A stretch of DNA of 40,431 nt from Mycolicibacterium agri (GTDB lineage: Bacteria > Actinomycetota > Actinomycetes > Mycobacteriales > Mycobacteriaceae): the NCBI RefSeq assembly GCF_002553505.1, contig NZ_PDCP01000052.1, forward strand, positions 1-40,431, in the 5' to 3' direction. Positions 7,901 to 15,943 of the stretch are shown one piece after another. A program made the translations under genes and the position numbers. Position 1 is the first letter of the stretch. Each line of letters starts with the position of its first letter. The notes beneath the pieces were generated by a model. That model saw nothing but the letters and a program-made list of their open reading frames with translations. It was not told the origin of the DNA and did no database searches.

Positions 7901-8325
7901 GACCGCAATCTCGGCGAGATCTTGTCCAGCAGTGCGCGCAGATCCTTGAGTTCGTCGTCGGCCAGCGCAGCGAGCGCGTCGGGGGCTGGATCGTCGACCT
8001 CGTCGATCGCCCGCACCATGTCGCGGCCCGCGTCGGTCAACGAGACCGTCTTGCAGCGCCGATTGTTCGGATTGGTCGCGCGCACGACGAGGCCGCGGGT
8101 CTCCAGGTCGTTGACGGCGACGGTGGCAGCGGGCGCGTCTATGGTGGACGCCTGCGCAAGCTGTTTGACCGTCAGAGGTCCTGCCGCCAGCCTGCGCAAC
8201 ACGCGAATCCGGCTGAACGGCAGGCCCGTCCGCTCGGTCACCGCACGCCTCCAGCTGTCGCGGTTGTCGATCACCAGCGACGCCATCGCGCGCCAAACCT
8301 CGTCGGCCAGTTGACTATCGGACAC
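7891..8325 (-). CDS. MarR-family transcriptional regulator
   Basis: A 144-residue winged-helix regulator. The DNA-binding core is visible as RIRVLRRLAAGPLTVKQLAQ, then ASTIDAPAATVAVNDLETRG and the wing LVVRATNPNNRRCKTVSLTDAG; flanking helices form the dimer domain. Its GTG start overlaps the last 11 bases of the DHA2 transporter gene on the same strand, so the two are coupled. MarR proteins in this arrangement usually repress their own transporter operon and are released by the exported drug or a phenolic ligand. The likely operator is the inverted repeat at 9771-9796. Confidence 0.85.
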   Translation of the reverse strand: MSDSQLADEVWRAMASLVIDNRDSWRRAVTERTGLPFSRIRVLRRLAAGPLTVKQLAQASTIDAPAATVAVNDLETRGLVVRATNPNNRRCKTVSLTDAGRDMVRAIDEVDDPAPDALAALADDELKDLRALLDKISPRLRSGS

Positions 8326-9769
8326 CCAAACCCTCCCGCGGCGACTGCTCGATCAGCGGCGCGAGTCGTTCGGCCGAGCGCGCCGCACGGGGCGTCGTCG
8401 AGAACAGACCGAGCGTGAGAATTGTCACACCGAACGCCGCGCAGATGAACCACAGCGGCCGGGACGCCACCGCGAAGTCCGCACCGGTCGTCGCCAACGC
8501 GCCACCAGCGACCGAACCGCACAGCGCCACACCGAGACTGACGCCGACCTGCCTGCTGGTCGACGCGACCGCCGATGCCGCGCCCGCCCGATCGGTCGGC
8601 ATGCCGCTGACGGCGGCCGTGGTGATCGGCGCGTTGATCATCGCGAAACCGATGCCGAAGACGGCGAAAATCACCAGCAGCTGCCACACCGCCGTTGTGG
8701 CCGTCAATCGCGTCAGCAACAGCGTCGCCGCGGTGATCAAAGCGCCCGAGATGAGCAGCGACGGCCGACTGCCGAAGCGGCCCTCGAGGCGGCCGGAAAG
8801 CGGCGAAAAAATCAGCGTCCCAACGGCAACGGGCAGGAAGATGAGCCCGGTGTGCATTGCCGAGAAGCCGCGCTCGCTCTGCAGATACAGCGACATCATG
8901 AACAGGAAAGCACCCCAGGACGCGAAGGCGCCGATCGCGATCACCGTTGCCGAGGTGAACGGGATGCTGCGGAAGAACCGCAGATCGATGAACGGGTCGT
9001 GGCGCCGCGACTCGTAGCGCAGGAAGGCGGCGAGCGCGACGACGGTCGCCACGGCCACTGCGATCGTGCGGGCGTTCGTCCAGCCCATCCCGGGTCCCTC
9101 GATGAGCACGAACACGACGCCGAAGAGGAACGCCATCCCGAGCAATTGCCCGATCGGGTCGAGGTCGCGCATGGTGGCCGACCGCGATTCCGGCACGAAC
9201 AGGGCCGTCAGCAGGATCGCGATCGCACAGATCGGCAAGTTGATCCAGAACACCGCGCGCCAGTCGACGTATTCGATCAGGGCGCCGCCGACGATCGGGC
9301 CGAGCGCCATCGAGATGCCGACGACGCCGCCCCACACGCCGATCGCGCGGGCGCGCTCCACCCGTCCGCGGAACACTTGCGTGATGATCGACATCGCGAC
9401 GGGATTCATCATCGAGCCGCCGATGGCCTGCAGGAAACGCGCTCCGATCAGCGTCTGGATGTTCGGCGCGAGGCTGCACATCAGCGACGCGAGGGCGAAG
9501 ATCGTCAGGCCCGTCTGAAAGGTCCGCCTGCGGCCGAACCGGTCGCCGGTGGCGCCTGCGAGCAGCAGCAGCGACGCCAGGACCAGCGTGTAGATGTCGA
9601 TGACCCACTGGATCTGCGAGGTCGACGCGTGAAAGTCGGCGCGGATGCTCGGAATGGCGACGTTGACGATCGTCGCGTCCATCGACACGATCAGCAGGCT
9701 CAGGCAGCAGGACAACAGGATGATGCCCTTGTGCCGAGCGCTCAGCGATCGGACGACAGTTTCATTCAC
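8315..9769 (-). CDS. DHA2-type (EmrB/QacA-like) MFS drug efflux transporter
   Basis: A 484-residue inner-membrane proton/drug antiporter with about 14 predicted membrane helices. Family motifs seen are LDATIVNVA-like SMDATIVNVAIPSIRADF, the loop-2 motif GATGDRFGRRRTF, and RFLQAIGGSMMNP. The substrate cannot be read from sequence. The GTG start at 9769 has no Shine-Dalgarno but has a CACAAT box ending 6 nt upstream, so the message is probably leaderless. It overlaps the MarR gene that follows. The operator-like repeat upstream supports local, inducible control. Confidence 0.88.
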   Translation of the reverse strand: MNETVVRSLSARHKGIILLSCCLSLLIVSMDATIVNVAIPSIRADFHASTSQIQWVIDIYTLVLASLLLLAGATGDRFGRRRTFQTGLTIFALASLMCSLAPNIQTLIGARFLQAIGGSMMNPVAMSIITQVFRGRVERARAIGVWGGVVGISMALGPIVGGALIEYVDWRAVFWINLPICAIAILLTALFVPESRSATMRDLDPIGQLLGMAFLFGVVFVLIEGPGMGWTNARTIAVAVATVVALAAFLRYESRRHDPFIDLRFFRSIPFTSATVIAIGAFASWGAFLFMMSLYLQSERGFSAMHTGLIFLPVAVGTLIFSPLSGRLEGRFGSRPSLLISGALITAATLLLTRLTATTAVWQLLVIFAVFGIGFAMINAPITTAAVSGMPTDRAGAASAVASTSRQVGVSLGVALCGSVAGGALATTGADFAVASRPLWFICAAFGVTILTLGLFSTTPRAARSAERLAPLIEQSPREGLGVR

Positions 9770-9770
9770 A

Positions 9771-9805
9771 CAACAATTGTGAAACTACAACTGTTGGTCG
9801 GGCAA
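9771..9805 (-). promoter_or_regulatory. Promoter and MarR operator candidate for the efflux operon
   Basis: On the minus strand TTGCCC (9800-9805) and CACAAT (9776-9781) are separated by 18 nt, and CACAAT ends 6 nt before the GTG start. An inverted repeat with half-sites CAACAATTGT (9771-9780) and ACAACTGTTG (9787-9796) covers the -10 box and spacer with a 6-bp centre. A repressor bound there would block RNA polymerase directly. The MarR protein encoded downstream is the natural candidate. Confidence 0.6.
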
Positions 9806-9876
9806 GGCGGATGGCAGTGAAATGCCTCTCAGGGCGTTCGCGAGATCGACGAAATGGCGAGAGTTACTCGCACTTT

Positions 9877-9902
9877 TACGCCCAAATGTCGGTTTGGGCG
9901 TA
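9877..9902. terminator. Strong 10-bp-stem hairpin downstream of gltA2
   Basis: TACGCCCAAA (9877-9886) and TTTGGGCGTA (9893-9902) form a perfect 10-bp stem with a 6-nt loop. Read from gltA2 on the minus strand, the stem is followed by AAAAG rather than a T-run; read on the plus strand it is preceded by TTTT. A smaller hairpin GCGAG-agtta-CTCGC lies just beside it (9857-9871). It lies between the end of gltA2 and the start region of the efflux operon and could stop transcription, though it lacks a canonical U-tract. Confidence 0.5.
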
Positions 9903-9979
9903 CTGGGCGCCAAGCTTTTGGCGGCCGGCTTTGGGCGGACTGGCGTACTGGGGTCCCATAGCGCCCCGGGCGGACTGGG
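9896..9979. repeat. Four copies of a GGCG(T/G)ACTGG motif
   Basis: Short copies lie at 9896-9907 (GGGCGTACTGGG), 9933-9943 (GGGCGGACTGG), 9942-9953 (GGCGTACTGGGG) and 9968-9979 (GGGCGGACTGGG). Spacing is irregular. The first copy begins inside the right arm of the hairpin at 9877-9902. No gene is supported here. Confidence 0.55.
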
Positions 9980-9984
9980 CCCGG
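9966..9984 (-). terminator. Weak GC hairpin just after the gltA2 stop
   Basis: CCGGGC (9966-9971) pairs with GCCCGG (9979-9984) around a 7-nt loop, 5 nt downstream of the gltA2 stop. There is no T-tract. Mycobacterial terminators often lack one, so this is possible but not shown. Confidence 0.3.
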
Positions 9985-9989
9985 CCTGA

Positions 9990-11285
9990 CTAGCGGGCGT
10001 CGAGGGGTTTGTACTCGCGCTCGGTGTAGCCGGTGTAGATCTGCCGCGGGCGGCCGATCTTGCCGCTGCCGTCCTCGTGCATCTCCCGCCAGTGCGCGAT
10101 CCAGCCCGGCAGCCGGCCCACCGCGAACAGCACGGTGAACATGCGGGTCGGGAAGCCCATCGCGCGGTAGATCACGCCGGTGTAGAAGTCGACGTTGGGG
10201 TACAGCTTGCGCTCGATGAAGAACTCGTCGGTGAGCGCAACCTCCTCCAAAGCCTTGGCGATGTCCAGTAATTCGTCGTCACCGCCGAGCTTGCCGAGGA
10301 TCTTGTCGGCCTGCTCCTTGACGATGCGCGCACGCGGGTCGTAGTTCTTGTACACTCGGTGGCCGAAGCCCATCAGCTTGACGCCGTCTTCGCGGTTCTT
10401 GACCTTCTTCACAAAGTCGTGCACGTCGCCGTCGGCCGTGCGGATCTTCTCCAGCATCTCCAGCACGGCCTGGTTCGCGCCGCCGTGCAGCGGGCCCCAC
10501 AGCGCGTTGATGCCGCCGGAGATCGAGGTGAACAGGTTGGCCTGCGACGAACCGACCAGCCGCACCGTCGACGTCGAGCAATTCTGCTCGTGGTCGGCGT
10601 GCAGGATCAGCAACAGGTCCAGCGCCCGAACGACTTCCGGGTCGACCTCATAGGGCTCGGCCGGGAAGCCGAACGTCATCCGCAGGAAGTTCTCCACCAG
10701 GGTCAGCGAGTTGTCCGGGTAGAGGAACGGCTGGCCGACCGACTTCTTGTACGCGTAGGCGGCGATGGTGGGCAACTTGGCCAGCAACCGGATCGTCGAC
10801 AGTTCGACCTGCTCGTCGTCGAACGGGTCGAGCGAATCCTGGTAGTACGCCGACAGCGCGTTAACCGCGCTGGACACCACCGGCATCGGATGCGCGTTGC
10901 GCGGGAAGCCGTCGAAGAAGCGCTTGAGATCCTCGTGCAGCAGCGTGTGCCGCTGGATCTGGTGGGTGAACCGGTCGAGCTCGTCCTGCGTGGGCAGCTC
11001 ACCGTAGATCAGCAGATAGCTGACCTCGAGGAAGGACGACTTCTCGGCGAGCTGCTCGATCGGGTAGCCGCGGTAGCGCAGGATGCCCGCGTCGCCGTCG
11101 ATGTAGGTGATGCCGCTCTTGGTCGCGGCCGTGTTGACGAAGCCCTCGTCGTAGGTCGTGTAGCCGGTCTTGGCCAACAACGAACCCAGTTCGATTCCGT
11201 CCGCGCCCTCCGTGGCGTTGACGATGCTCAGTTCAAGCTCGCCGCCGGGATATTTCAGGGAGGCGTGCTCATCTTTTTCTGCCAC
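9990..11285 (-). CDS. gltA2: Citrate synthase GltA2
   Basis: Condenses acetyl-CoA and oxaloacetate to citrate, the entry step of the TCA cycle, in the cytoplasm. It has 431 residues, the length of M. tuberculosis GltA2. Catalytic residues are H267 in GPLHGGANQ, H309 in MGFGHRVYKNYDPRA and D366 in YPNVDFYTG. The type II N-terminal domain is present (IDGDAGILRYRGYPIEQLAE). The frame is open far upstream, but the family start MAEKDEHA corresponds to GTG 11285, preceded by GAGAAGGG, a good Shine-Dalgarno. It lies 89 bp downstream of a TetR gene on the same strand. A second, divergent citrate synthase (citA) is encoded at 14140. Confidence 0.95.
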   Translation of the reverse strand: MAEKDEHASLKYPGGELELSIVNATEGADGIELGSLLAKTGYTTYDEGFVNTAATKSGITYIDGDAGILRYRGYPIEQLAEKSSFLEVSYLLIYGELPTQDELDRFTHQIQRHTLLHEDLKRFFDGFPRNAHPMPVVSSAVNALSAYYQDSLDPFDDEQVELSTIRLLAKLPTIAAYAYKKSVGQPFLYPDNSLTLVENFLRMTFGFPAEPYEVDPEVVRALDLLLILHADHEQNCSTSTVRLVGSSQANLFTSISGGINALWGPLHGGANQAVLEMLEKIRTADGDVHDFVKKVKNREDGVKLMGFGHRVYKNYDPRARIVKEQADKILGKLGGDDELLDIAKALEEVALTDEFFIERKLYPNVDFYTGVIYRAMGFPTRMFTVLFAVGRLPGWIAHWREMHEDGSGKIGRPRQIYTGYTEREYKPLDAR

Positions 11286-11337
11286 GGGAATCCCTTCTCG
11301 CTGAGAGAACCGACCTCTGCCCTCAAAAGGTAGTCCC

Positions 11338-11348
11338 ATTGTGACAAT
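11338..11348. promoter_or_regulatory. Palindrome upstream of gltA2
   Basis: ATTGTGACAAT is an 11-bp palindrome with a single central base, 53 bp before the gltA2 start, in the only intergenic space in front of that gene. It could bind a dimeric regulator such as the TetR protein encoded next door. No direct support beyond position and symmetry. Confidence 0.3.
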
Positions 11349-11374
11349 CGCGCCGCAGCGGGGTGCACGGAGGT

Positions 11375-12022
11375 TCAGACCGGCTGCGCGACGCCCGCCA
11401 CGAAGCCGGTGAACTGCGCGAACGTCTTCTCGATGTGCTCGATCGCGTCGTCGACCCCGACGCCGCGCCACTTGGTGACGGCGCCGAGGTCGGTCAAAGC
11501 GGTGATGACGATCGACGACCACACCGAGGCCACCAGGCGCAGCCCGCGATCGGTGAGATCGGTGCCCATCCGCCTGGCCAGCTCGACGTTGACGGCATGC
11601 GACCGAAACTCCATGGCCGCCTGGCGCAGGGTCGGCGACGACGCGATGATCCGCAGCGTCGACATCAACCGCGACGCGGTCAGTTCCCCGTTGCCGGCCT
11701 GTTTGGTGTTCCGGTACATGGTCACCGCCGCCCGACACAGCGCCTCAAGGTGATTCATGTCGCGCGGAAGACGCGCGAGTTCGACGGCGGCCATCTCGAT
11801 CGCGTCGTCGACCAGCGCCAGGCACACGGCTTCCTTGGTGGCGAAATATCGGCTGAACGTGCGCGGTGACACGTCGGCGATCGCGGCGATTTGCTCGACG
11901 GTGGTCTGCTCGAATCCCTGCCGCTCACAGAGCTCGATGGCCGCATCGATCAACATCGCGCGCGTACGTTGCTTCTTTCGTTCGCGTAAGCCGACCGCCG
12001 ACTTCCCCGAACCACCAAGCAC
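11375..12022 (-). CDS. TetR-family transcriptional regulator
   Basis: A 215-residue regulator with an N-terminal TetR helix-turn-helix at about residues 27-68 (LIDAAIELCERQGFEQTTVE, QIAAIADVSPRTFSRYFATK) and a helical ligand/dimer domain. The ligand is unknown. The GTG start at 12022 lies 6 nt after a TAGCAT -10 box with TTGGCA 17 nt further up, so it is probably leaderless. It sits directly before gltA2 on the same strand; whether it controls gltA2, the MFS gene upstream, or itself cannot be told from sequence. Confidence 0.82.
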   Translation of the reverse strand: MLGGSGKSAVGLRERKKQRTRAMLIDAAIELCERQGFEQTTVEQIAAIADVSPRTFSRYFATKEAVCLALVDDAIEMAAVELARLPRDMNHLEALCRAAVTMYRNTKQAGNGELTASRLMSTLRIIASSPTLRQAAMEFRSHAVNVELARRMGTDLTDRGLRLVASVWSSIVITALTDLGAVTKWRGVGVDDAIEHIEKTFAQFTGFVAGVAQPV

Positions 12023-12028
12023 GGCAGG

Positions 12029-12057
12029 ATGCTAACCCGCTGCCAGAAACTTGCCAA
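12029..12057 (-). promoter_or_regulatory. Promoter of the TetR gene (leaderless)
   Basis: On the minus strand TTGGCA (12052-12057) and TAGCAT (12029-12034) are 17 nt apart, close to the sigma-A consensus. TAGCAT ends 6 nt before the GTG at 12022, so the transcript should begin at or next to the start codon. Confidence 0.6.
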
Positions 12058-12083
12058 GAAAAATGGTGCGCACGATGCCGCGA

Positions 12084-13397
12084 TCAGACTTTGTCGTCAT
12101 CCGGCGTTTGTTCGCTGATCTCAGGCTCGGCGTGATATCGCTGCACGCGGTAGCGCACGAACACGGGCGCAGCGAGCGCGGCGATCAACACACCGACGAG
12201 GACGAGCCCACCGCCACCGGCGGCCGCGACGGTGGTGCCGACGGCCGCCGCGGCCGCGCCGTGCACCGCGTCGGCCAGCCGCGGTCCGCCCGCCACCACG
12301 ACGATGAACACGCCCTGCAGTCGGCCGCGGACGTCGTCGGTGGCGGCCTCCTGCAGGATCGTGTTGCGAAACGCCGACGACACCATGTCGGCGGCGCCGC
12401 CAATCGCCAAGAACGCCACGGCAATCCACAGCATCGCGCCCGCCGTGCCGCCTGCCAGTCCACCGGCCACGCCGAAGCCGATCATCGCCACACCCCACAC
12501 CACGATGGCGATGATGACGGCCAGGCCCTGGCGCTGCACGCGCGGCAGCCACCCCGAGAACACGCCGCCCGCGACGGCGCCGCCCGATATCGCCGCGGCC
12601 AGCAGCGCCATCGTGGTGCCGCCGTCGACCGGTCCGCCGAAGCTTTCGTGGGCCATCTGCGGAAACAGCGCGCGCGGCATCCCGAAGATCATCGCGATCA
12701 AATCGACCACGAACGACATCAGCACCACGGTGTGGCCGGCCAGATAGCGGAAGCCGTCGAGCACCGCTCGGAATCCCCAATTTCCGCGCTGGTCACTGCT
12801 GCTCGGCGGAATCGGCGCAAGCCGGAACGTGGCCCAGATCGGCACCAGGCACGTGATCGCGTCGATCAGATACAGCGTGGACAGGTCCACCCAGCGCAGC
12901 ATGATGCCGGCCAGCAGCGGCCCGACGATCGCACCGAGCTGCGTGACGGAGATGTTCAGCGAATTGGCCGCGGGCAATTGGGCGGGCGGGATCATGCGCG
13001 GAATGGCCGCCGAGCGGGTGGGCTGGTTGATCGCATAGAACGCCTGCTGCACCGACAACAGGCACAGCACGAGCCACACATTGTTCACCGCCATCGCGGC
13101 CTGCACCCACAGCAGCGTCGACGCCACCGCGAGCCCGCAGGAGGCGATGATCAGCAGCCGCCGCCGGTCCATCGCGTCGGCCCATGCCCCGCCCCACAGC
13201 CCGAACACCACCAGCGGCACCAACGCGAAGATGCCGGAGAGGCCGACGTAGGCGGAGTTCTGCGTCAGCGCATACAACTGGACGGGGACCGCGAAGATGG
13301 TCAGGTTCGCACCGATGACGGTGGGTATGCCTGCCAACCACAGCCGCCGGAAGTCACGCGTCCGCAGCGGCGTGGTGTCGGCGAAGAGTCTTCGCAC
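12084..13397 (-). CDS. MFS transporter (EntS-like exporter)
   Basis: A 437-residue membrane protein with about 12 hydrophobic segments and the short loop-2 motif WADAMDRRRLL. The opening RTRDFRRLWLAGIPTVIGAN and the segment NQPTRSAAIPRMIPPAQLPA are typical of the MFS_3/enterobactin-exporter group. The exported compound is not known; no siderophore genes are nearby. Its GTG start shares one base with the pdxH stop (TAGTG), so it is translated from the pdxH message. The C-terminal tail is acidic and short. Confidence 0.8.
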   Translation of the reverse strand: MRRLFADTTPLRTRDFRRLWLAGIPTVIGANLTIFAVPVQLYALTQNSAYVGLSGIFALVPLVVFGLWGGAWADAMDRRRLLIIASCGLAVASTLLWVQAAMAVNNVWLVLCLLSVQQAFYAINQPTRSAAIPRMIPPAQLPAANSLNISVTQLGAIVGPLLAGIMLRWVDLSTLYLIDAITCLVPIWATFRLAPIPPSSSDQRGNWGFRAVLDGFRYLAGHTVVLMSFVVDLIAMIFGMPRALFPQMAHESFGGPVDGGTTMALLAAAISGGAVAGGVFSGWLPRVQRQGLAVIIAIVVWGVAMIGFGVAGGLAGGTAGAMLWIAVAFLAIGGAADMVSSAFRNTILQEAATDDVRGRLQGVFIVVVAGGPRLADAVHGAAAAAVGTTVAAAGGGGLVLVGVLIAALAAPVFVRYRVQRYHAEPEISEQTPDDDKV

Positions 13398-14059
13398 TAG
13401 GGCTGGAGCCGCTCGATGCGGCCCTGACTGAGTCGAATCCTGTTGTGCACCCGGTTTTCCCGGCCCTGCCAGAACTCGACGATTTCCGGCGCGATGAGAT
13501 AGCCGCCCCAGTTCGGCGGCACCGGCACCTCGTCGAGGTCGGCGAATCGCTGTGTCACTTCGGCCAATTGGTCAAGCAGCGCTGCGCGCGACTCGATCGG
13601 CTGCGATTGGTGTGACGCCCACGCGCCGAGCTGCGAGCCGCGCGGCCGGTGTCGCCAGTAATCGGCGGTCACCTCGGGCGACACCTTGGTCACTGGTCCG
13701 CGGACGTGGACCTGCCTGCCCAGCGCGAACCACGGGAACGTCGCGGACGCATACGGCGTCGACGCGAGCTGCCGGCCCTTGTCGGAGTCGTAGTTGGTGA
13801 AGAAGGTGATTCCGGATTCGTCAACGCTCTTGCACAGCACCGCGCGGGTCACCGGCCGCCCGTTTTCGTCGACGGTGCCGACCACCATGGCGTTGGGTTC
13901 TGCGACACCTGCGGCTTCGGCGTCGGCTAACCACTTACGCATCAGGGCAACCCACCCGTCGGCGAGCCAGTCGACGTCCAGGTCGGTGCTGCCGTCCTTT
14001 TCCGCCGATCCGTACTCCACACGCATGGCGGCCAGATGTTCGTTTTCTGAGGTAGCCAC
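13397..14059 (-). CDS. pdxH: Pyridoxamine 5'-phosphate oxidase PdxH
   Basis: FMN enzyme that oxidises pyridoxine or pyridoxamine 5'-phosphate to pyridoxal 5'-phosphate, the last step of the salvage route for vitamin B6. The 220 residues contain the family blocks RAVLCKSVDESGITFFTNYD, KGRQLASTPYASATFPW, YWRHRPRGSQLGAWASHQSQ and, at the C-terminus, WGGYLIAPEIVEFWQGRENR with HNRIR. These include the FMN- and PLP-binding Arg, Lys and His positions. The GTG start at 14059 is 6 nt after TAGCGT, suggesting a leaderless message. It diverges from citA and is coupled to the MFS gene downstream. Confidence 0.92.
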   Translation of the reverse strand: MATSENEHLAAMRVEYGSAEKDGSTDLDVDWLADGWVALMRKWLADAEAAGVAEPNAMVVGTVDENGRPVTRAVLCKSVDESGITFFTNYDSDKGRQLASTPYASATFPWFALGRQVHVRGPVTKVSPEVTADYWRHRPRGSQLGAWASHQSQPIESRAALLDQLAEVTQRFADLDEVPVPPNWGGYLIAPEIVEFWQGRENRVHNRIRLSQGRIERLQP

Positions 14060-14065
14060 GCGGAT

Positions 14066-14071
14066 ACGCTA
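14066..14071 (-). promoter_or_regulatory. -10 box of pdxH
   Basis: TAGCGT on the minus strand ends 6 nt before the GTG start of pdxH. No convincing -35 box and no Shine-Dalgarno are seen, which fits a leaderless mycobacterial promoter. Confidence 0.45.
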
Positions 14072-14139
14072 CGCCTGAGCGGTCCTGCGGCGCGCCGACC
14101 GTCGGCGGGAGGGCTGGACCCGGGTGCAAGAATCAGCGC

Positions 14140-15258
14140 ATGACTGGGGTACCCGAGGGCTTCGTGCCCGGCCTGGAAGGCGTCGTCGCGTTCACCACCG
14201 AGATCGCAGAACCGGACAAGGACGGCGGCGCGCTGCGCTACCGCGGGGTCGACATCGAAGACCTGGTCAACCGCAAGGTGACGTTCGGCGACGTGTGGGC
14301 GCTGCTGGTGGACGGGGAGTTCGGGCACGGGTTGCCGCCCGCCGAGCCGTTCCCGCTGCCGATCCACAGCGGCGACGTCCGCGTCGACGTGCAGGCCGGT
14401 CTTGCGATGCTGGCGCCGATCTGGGGCTACCCGCCGTTGCTGGACATCGACGACGCCACCGCCCGCGAGCAGCTGGCCCGCGCGTCGGTGATGGCGCTGT
14501 CCTACGTCGCCCAGTCCGCCCGCGGTATCTACCAGCCCGCGGTCCCACAACGCACGATCGACGAATGCCCAACGGTGACAGCGCGTTTCATGACCCGTTG
14601 GCAGGGCGAGCCGGACCCGAGGCACGTCGAGGCGATCGACGCCTACTGGGTGTCGGCCGCCGAGCACGGGATGAACGCCTCGACGTTCACCGCGCGGGTG
14701 ATCGCGTCGACGGGCGCCGACGTCGCGGCGGCGCTGTCCGGCGCGATCGGCGCGATGAGCGGGCCGTTGCACGGCGGCGCTCCGGCCCGGGTCATCCCGA
14801 TGATCGAGGAGGTCGAGCGCACCGGCGACGCGCGCGCGGTGGTCCGCGGCATCCTCGACCGCCAGGAGAAGTTGATGGGCTTCGGCCACCGGGTGTACCG
14901 GGCCGAAGACCCGCGGGCCCGGGTGTTGCGGGCGACGGCCAAGCGCCTCGAGGCGCCTCGCTACGAGGTCGCCGCCGCGCTCGAGCAGGCGGCTTTGGCC
15001 GAGTTGCGGGAGCGTCGCCCTGACCGCGCGATCGAGACCAACGTCGAGTTCTGGGCCGCGGTGATCCTGGACTTCGCCCAGGTGCCGGCCAACATGATGC
15101 CCGCGATGTTCACCTGTGGCCGCACCGCGGGATGGTGCGCGCACATCCTCGAGCAGAAGCGACTCGGGAAACTGGTTCGCCCATCGGCCATTTACGTCGG
15201 GCCCGACCCGCGTAGCCCCGAATCGGTTCCCGGATGGAATCTAGTGGCGAAGGCCTAA
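14140..15258 (+). CDS. citA: Citrate synthase 2, CitA
   Basis: A 372-residue second citrate synthase, the length of M. tuberculosis CitA (Rv0889c). Active-site histidines are H211 (SGPLHGGAPARV) and H250 (MGFGHRVYRAEDPRA). The third catalytic position, Asp in most citrate synthases and D366 in GltA2 here, is Glu303 (ETNVEFWAAV). The N-terminal domain has the standard GGALRYRGVDIEDLV. The ATG has no Shine-Dalgarno; AAGAAT lies 6 nt upstream, so it may be leaderless. The start of the next gene is only 7 bp after its stop, so they probably form an operon. Confidence 0.92.
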   Translation: MTGVPEGFVPGLEGVVAFTTEIAEPDKDGGALRYRGVDIEDLVNRKVTFGDVWALLVDGEFGHGLPPAEPFPLPIHSGDVRVDVQAGLAMLAPIWGYPPLLDIDDATAREQLARASVMALSYVAQSARGIYQPAVPQRTIDECPTVTARFMTRWQGEPDPRHVEAIDAYWVSAAEHGMNASTFTARVIASTGADVAAALSGAIGAMSGPLHGGAPARVIPMIEEVERTGDARAVVRGILDRQEKLMGFGHRVYRAEDPRARVLRATAKRLEAPRYEVAAALEQAALAELRERRPDRAIETNVEFWAAVILDFAQVPANMMPAMFTCGRTAGWCAHILEQKRLGKLVRPSAIYVGPDPRSPESVPGWNLVAKA

Positions 15259-15265
15259 CCGGGCC

Positions 15266-15880
15266 GTGGCATCACCGATTGCCGCATTCCAGTCGGCGGC
15301 CAGAGCCTACGCCGAGTTGGTCCACCGAATTCCCGGCGACCGGTGGGACGAGCCGGGATTGGGCGAATGGGACTTGCGTGCGCTGGTCGGTCACGCCTCG
15401 CGATCGCTGGTCACGGTGAGCACCTACCTGCAGACATCCGCCGAACGCGAGGACGTCGCGACGCCGCAGGACTACTACGTACGGATCCGCGACATCGCAG
15501 CGAGTGAAGGCGCCGAGGCCGTTCTCGAGCGCGGCCGCAAGGCGGGTCGAGATCTCGGCGACGACCCGGCCGCGGCGGTCGATCAACTGCTCTCACGCGT
15601 GCTCGATGACCTCGCCGGCGTCGGCGACCCGCTGATCGAAGTCATCGGCGGCCTCGGTATCCGACTGCACGCCTATCTTCCAACGCGAACATTCGAATTA
15701 GCGGTGCACGGGCTGGATATCGCTCGGGCAACGGGTCTTTCGTTCGATCTGCCCGAGGATGCACTGGCCGAGGCGGCGACGCTTGCCGCCCGCATCGGCG
15801 TGGCAATCAGTGCCGGCGAAACGGTGTTGCTTGCCCTGACGGGACGCGCCGCGTTGCCGCCAAATTTTTCCGTCGTATGA
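15266..15880 (+). CDS. Maleylpyruvate-isomerase-like (DinB/MDMPI) protein
   Basis: A 204-residue protein of the mycothiol-dependent maleylpyruvate isomerase N-terminal family. Possible metal ligands are H43 in WDLRALVGHAS and E144/H148 in FELAVHGLDIA, the H...ExxxH arrangement of that fold. Members range from true isomerases to mycothiol S-transferases and uncharacterised proteins, so the reaction is not assigned. The GTG start is 7 bp after citA, implying co-transcription. Confidence 0.72.
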   Translation: MASPIAAFQSAARAYAELVHRIPGDRWDEPGLGEWDLRALVGHASRSLVTVSTYLQTSAEREDVATPQDYYVRIRDIAASEGAEAVLERGRKAGRDLGDDPAAAVDQLLSRVLDDLAGVGDPLIEVIGGLGIRLHAYLPTRTFELAVHGLDIARATGLSFDLPEDALAEAATLAARIGVAISAGETVLLALTGRAALPPNFSVV

Positions 15881-15943
15881 CCGCGATGACTTCTCGTCGC
15901 GTGGAGAGTCAATAGTGGCGACCACGTTTGAGAGGAGACCAAT

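Noticed and set aside
8271..9608. 445-residue frame within the DHA2 transporter region
   Set aside because: Arg/Asp-rich out-of-frame translation of the transporter; no membrane segments or motifs.
9811..9993. 60-residue plus-strand open frame (Trp/Pro-rich)
   Set aside because: It spans the hairpin and motif repeats after gltA2 and runs into the gltA2 stop; no family resemblance or ribosome site.
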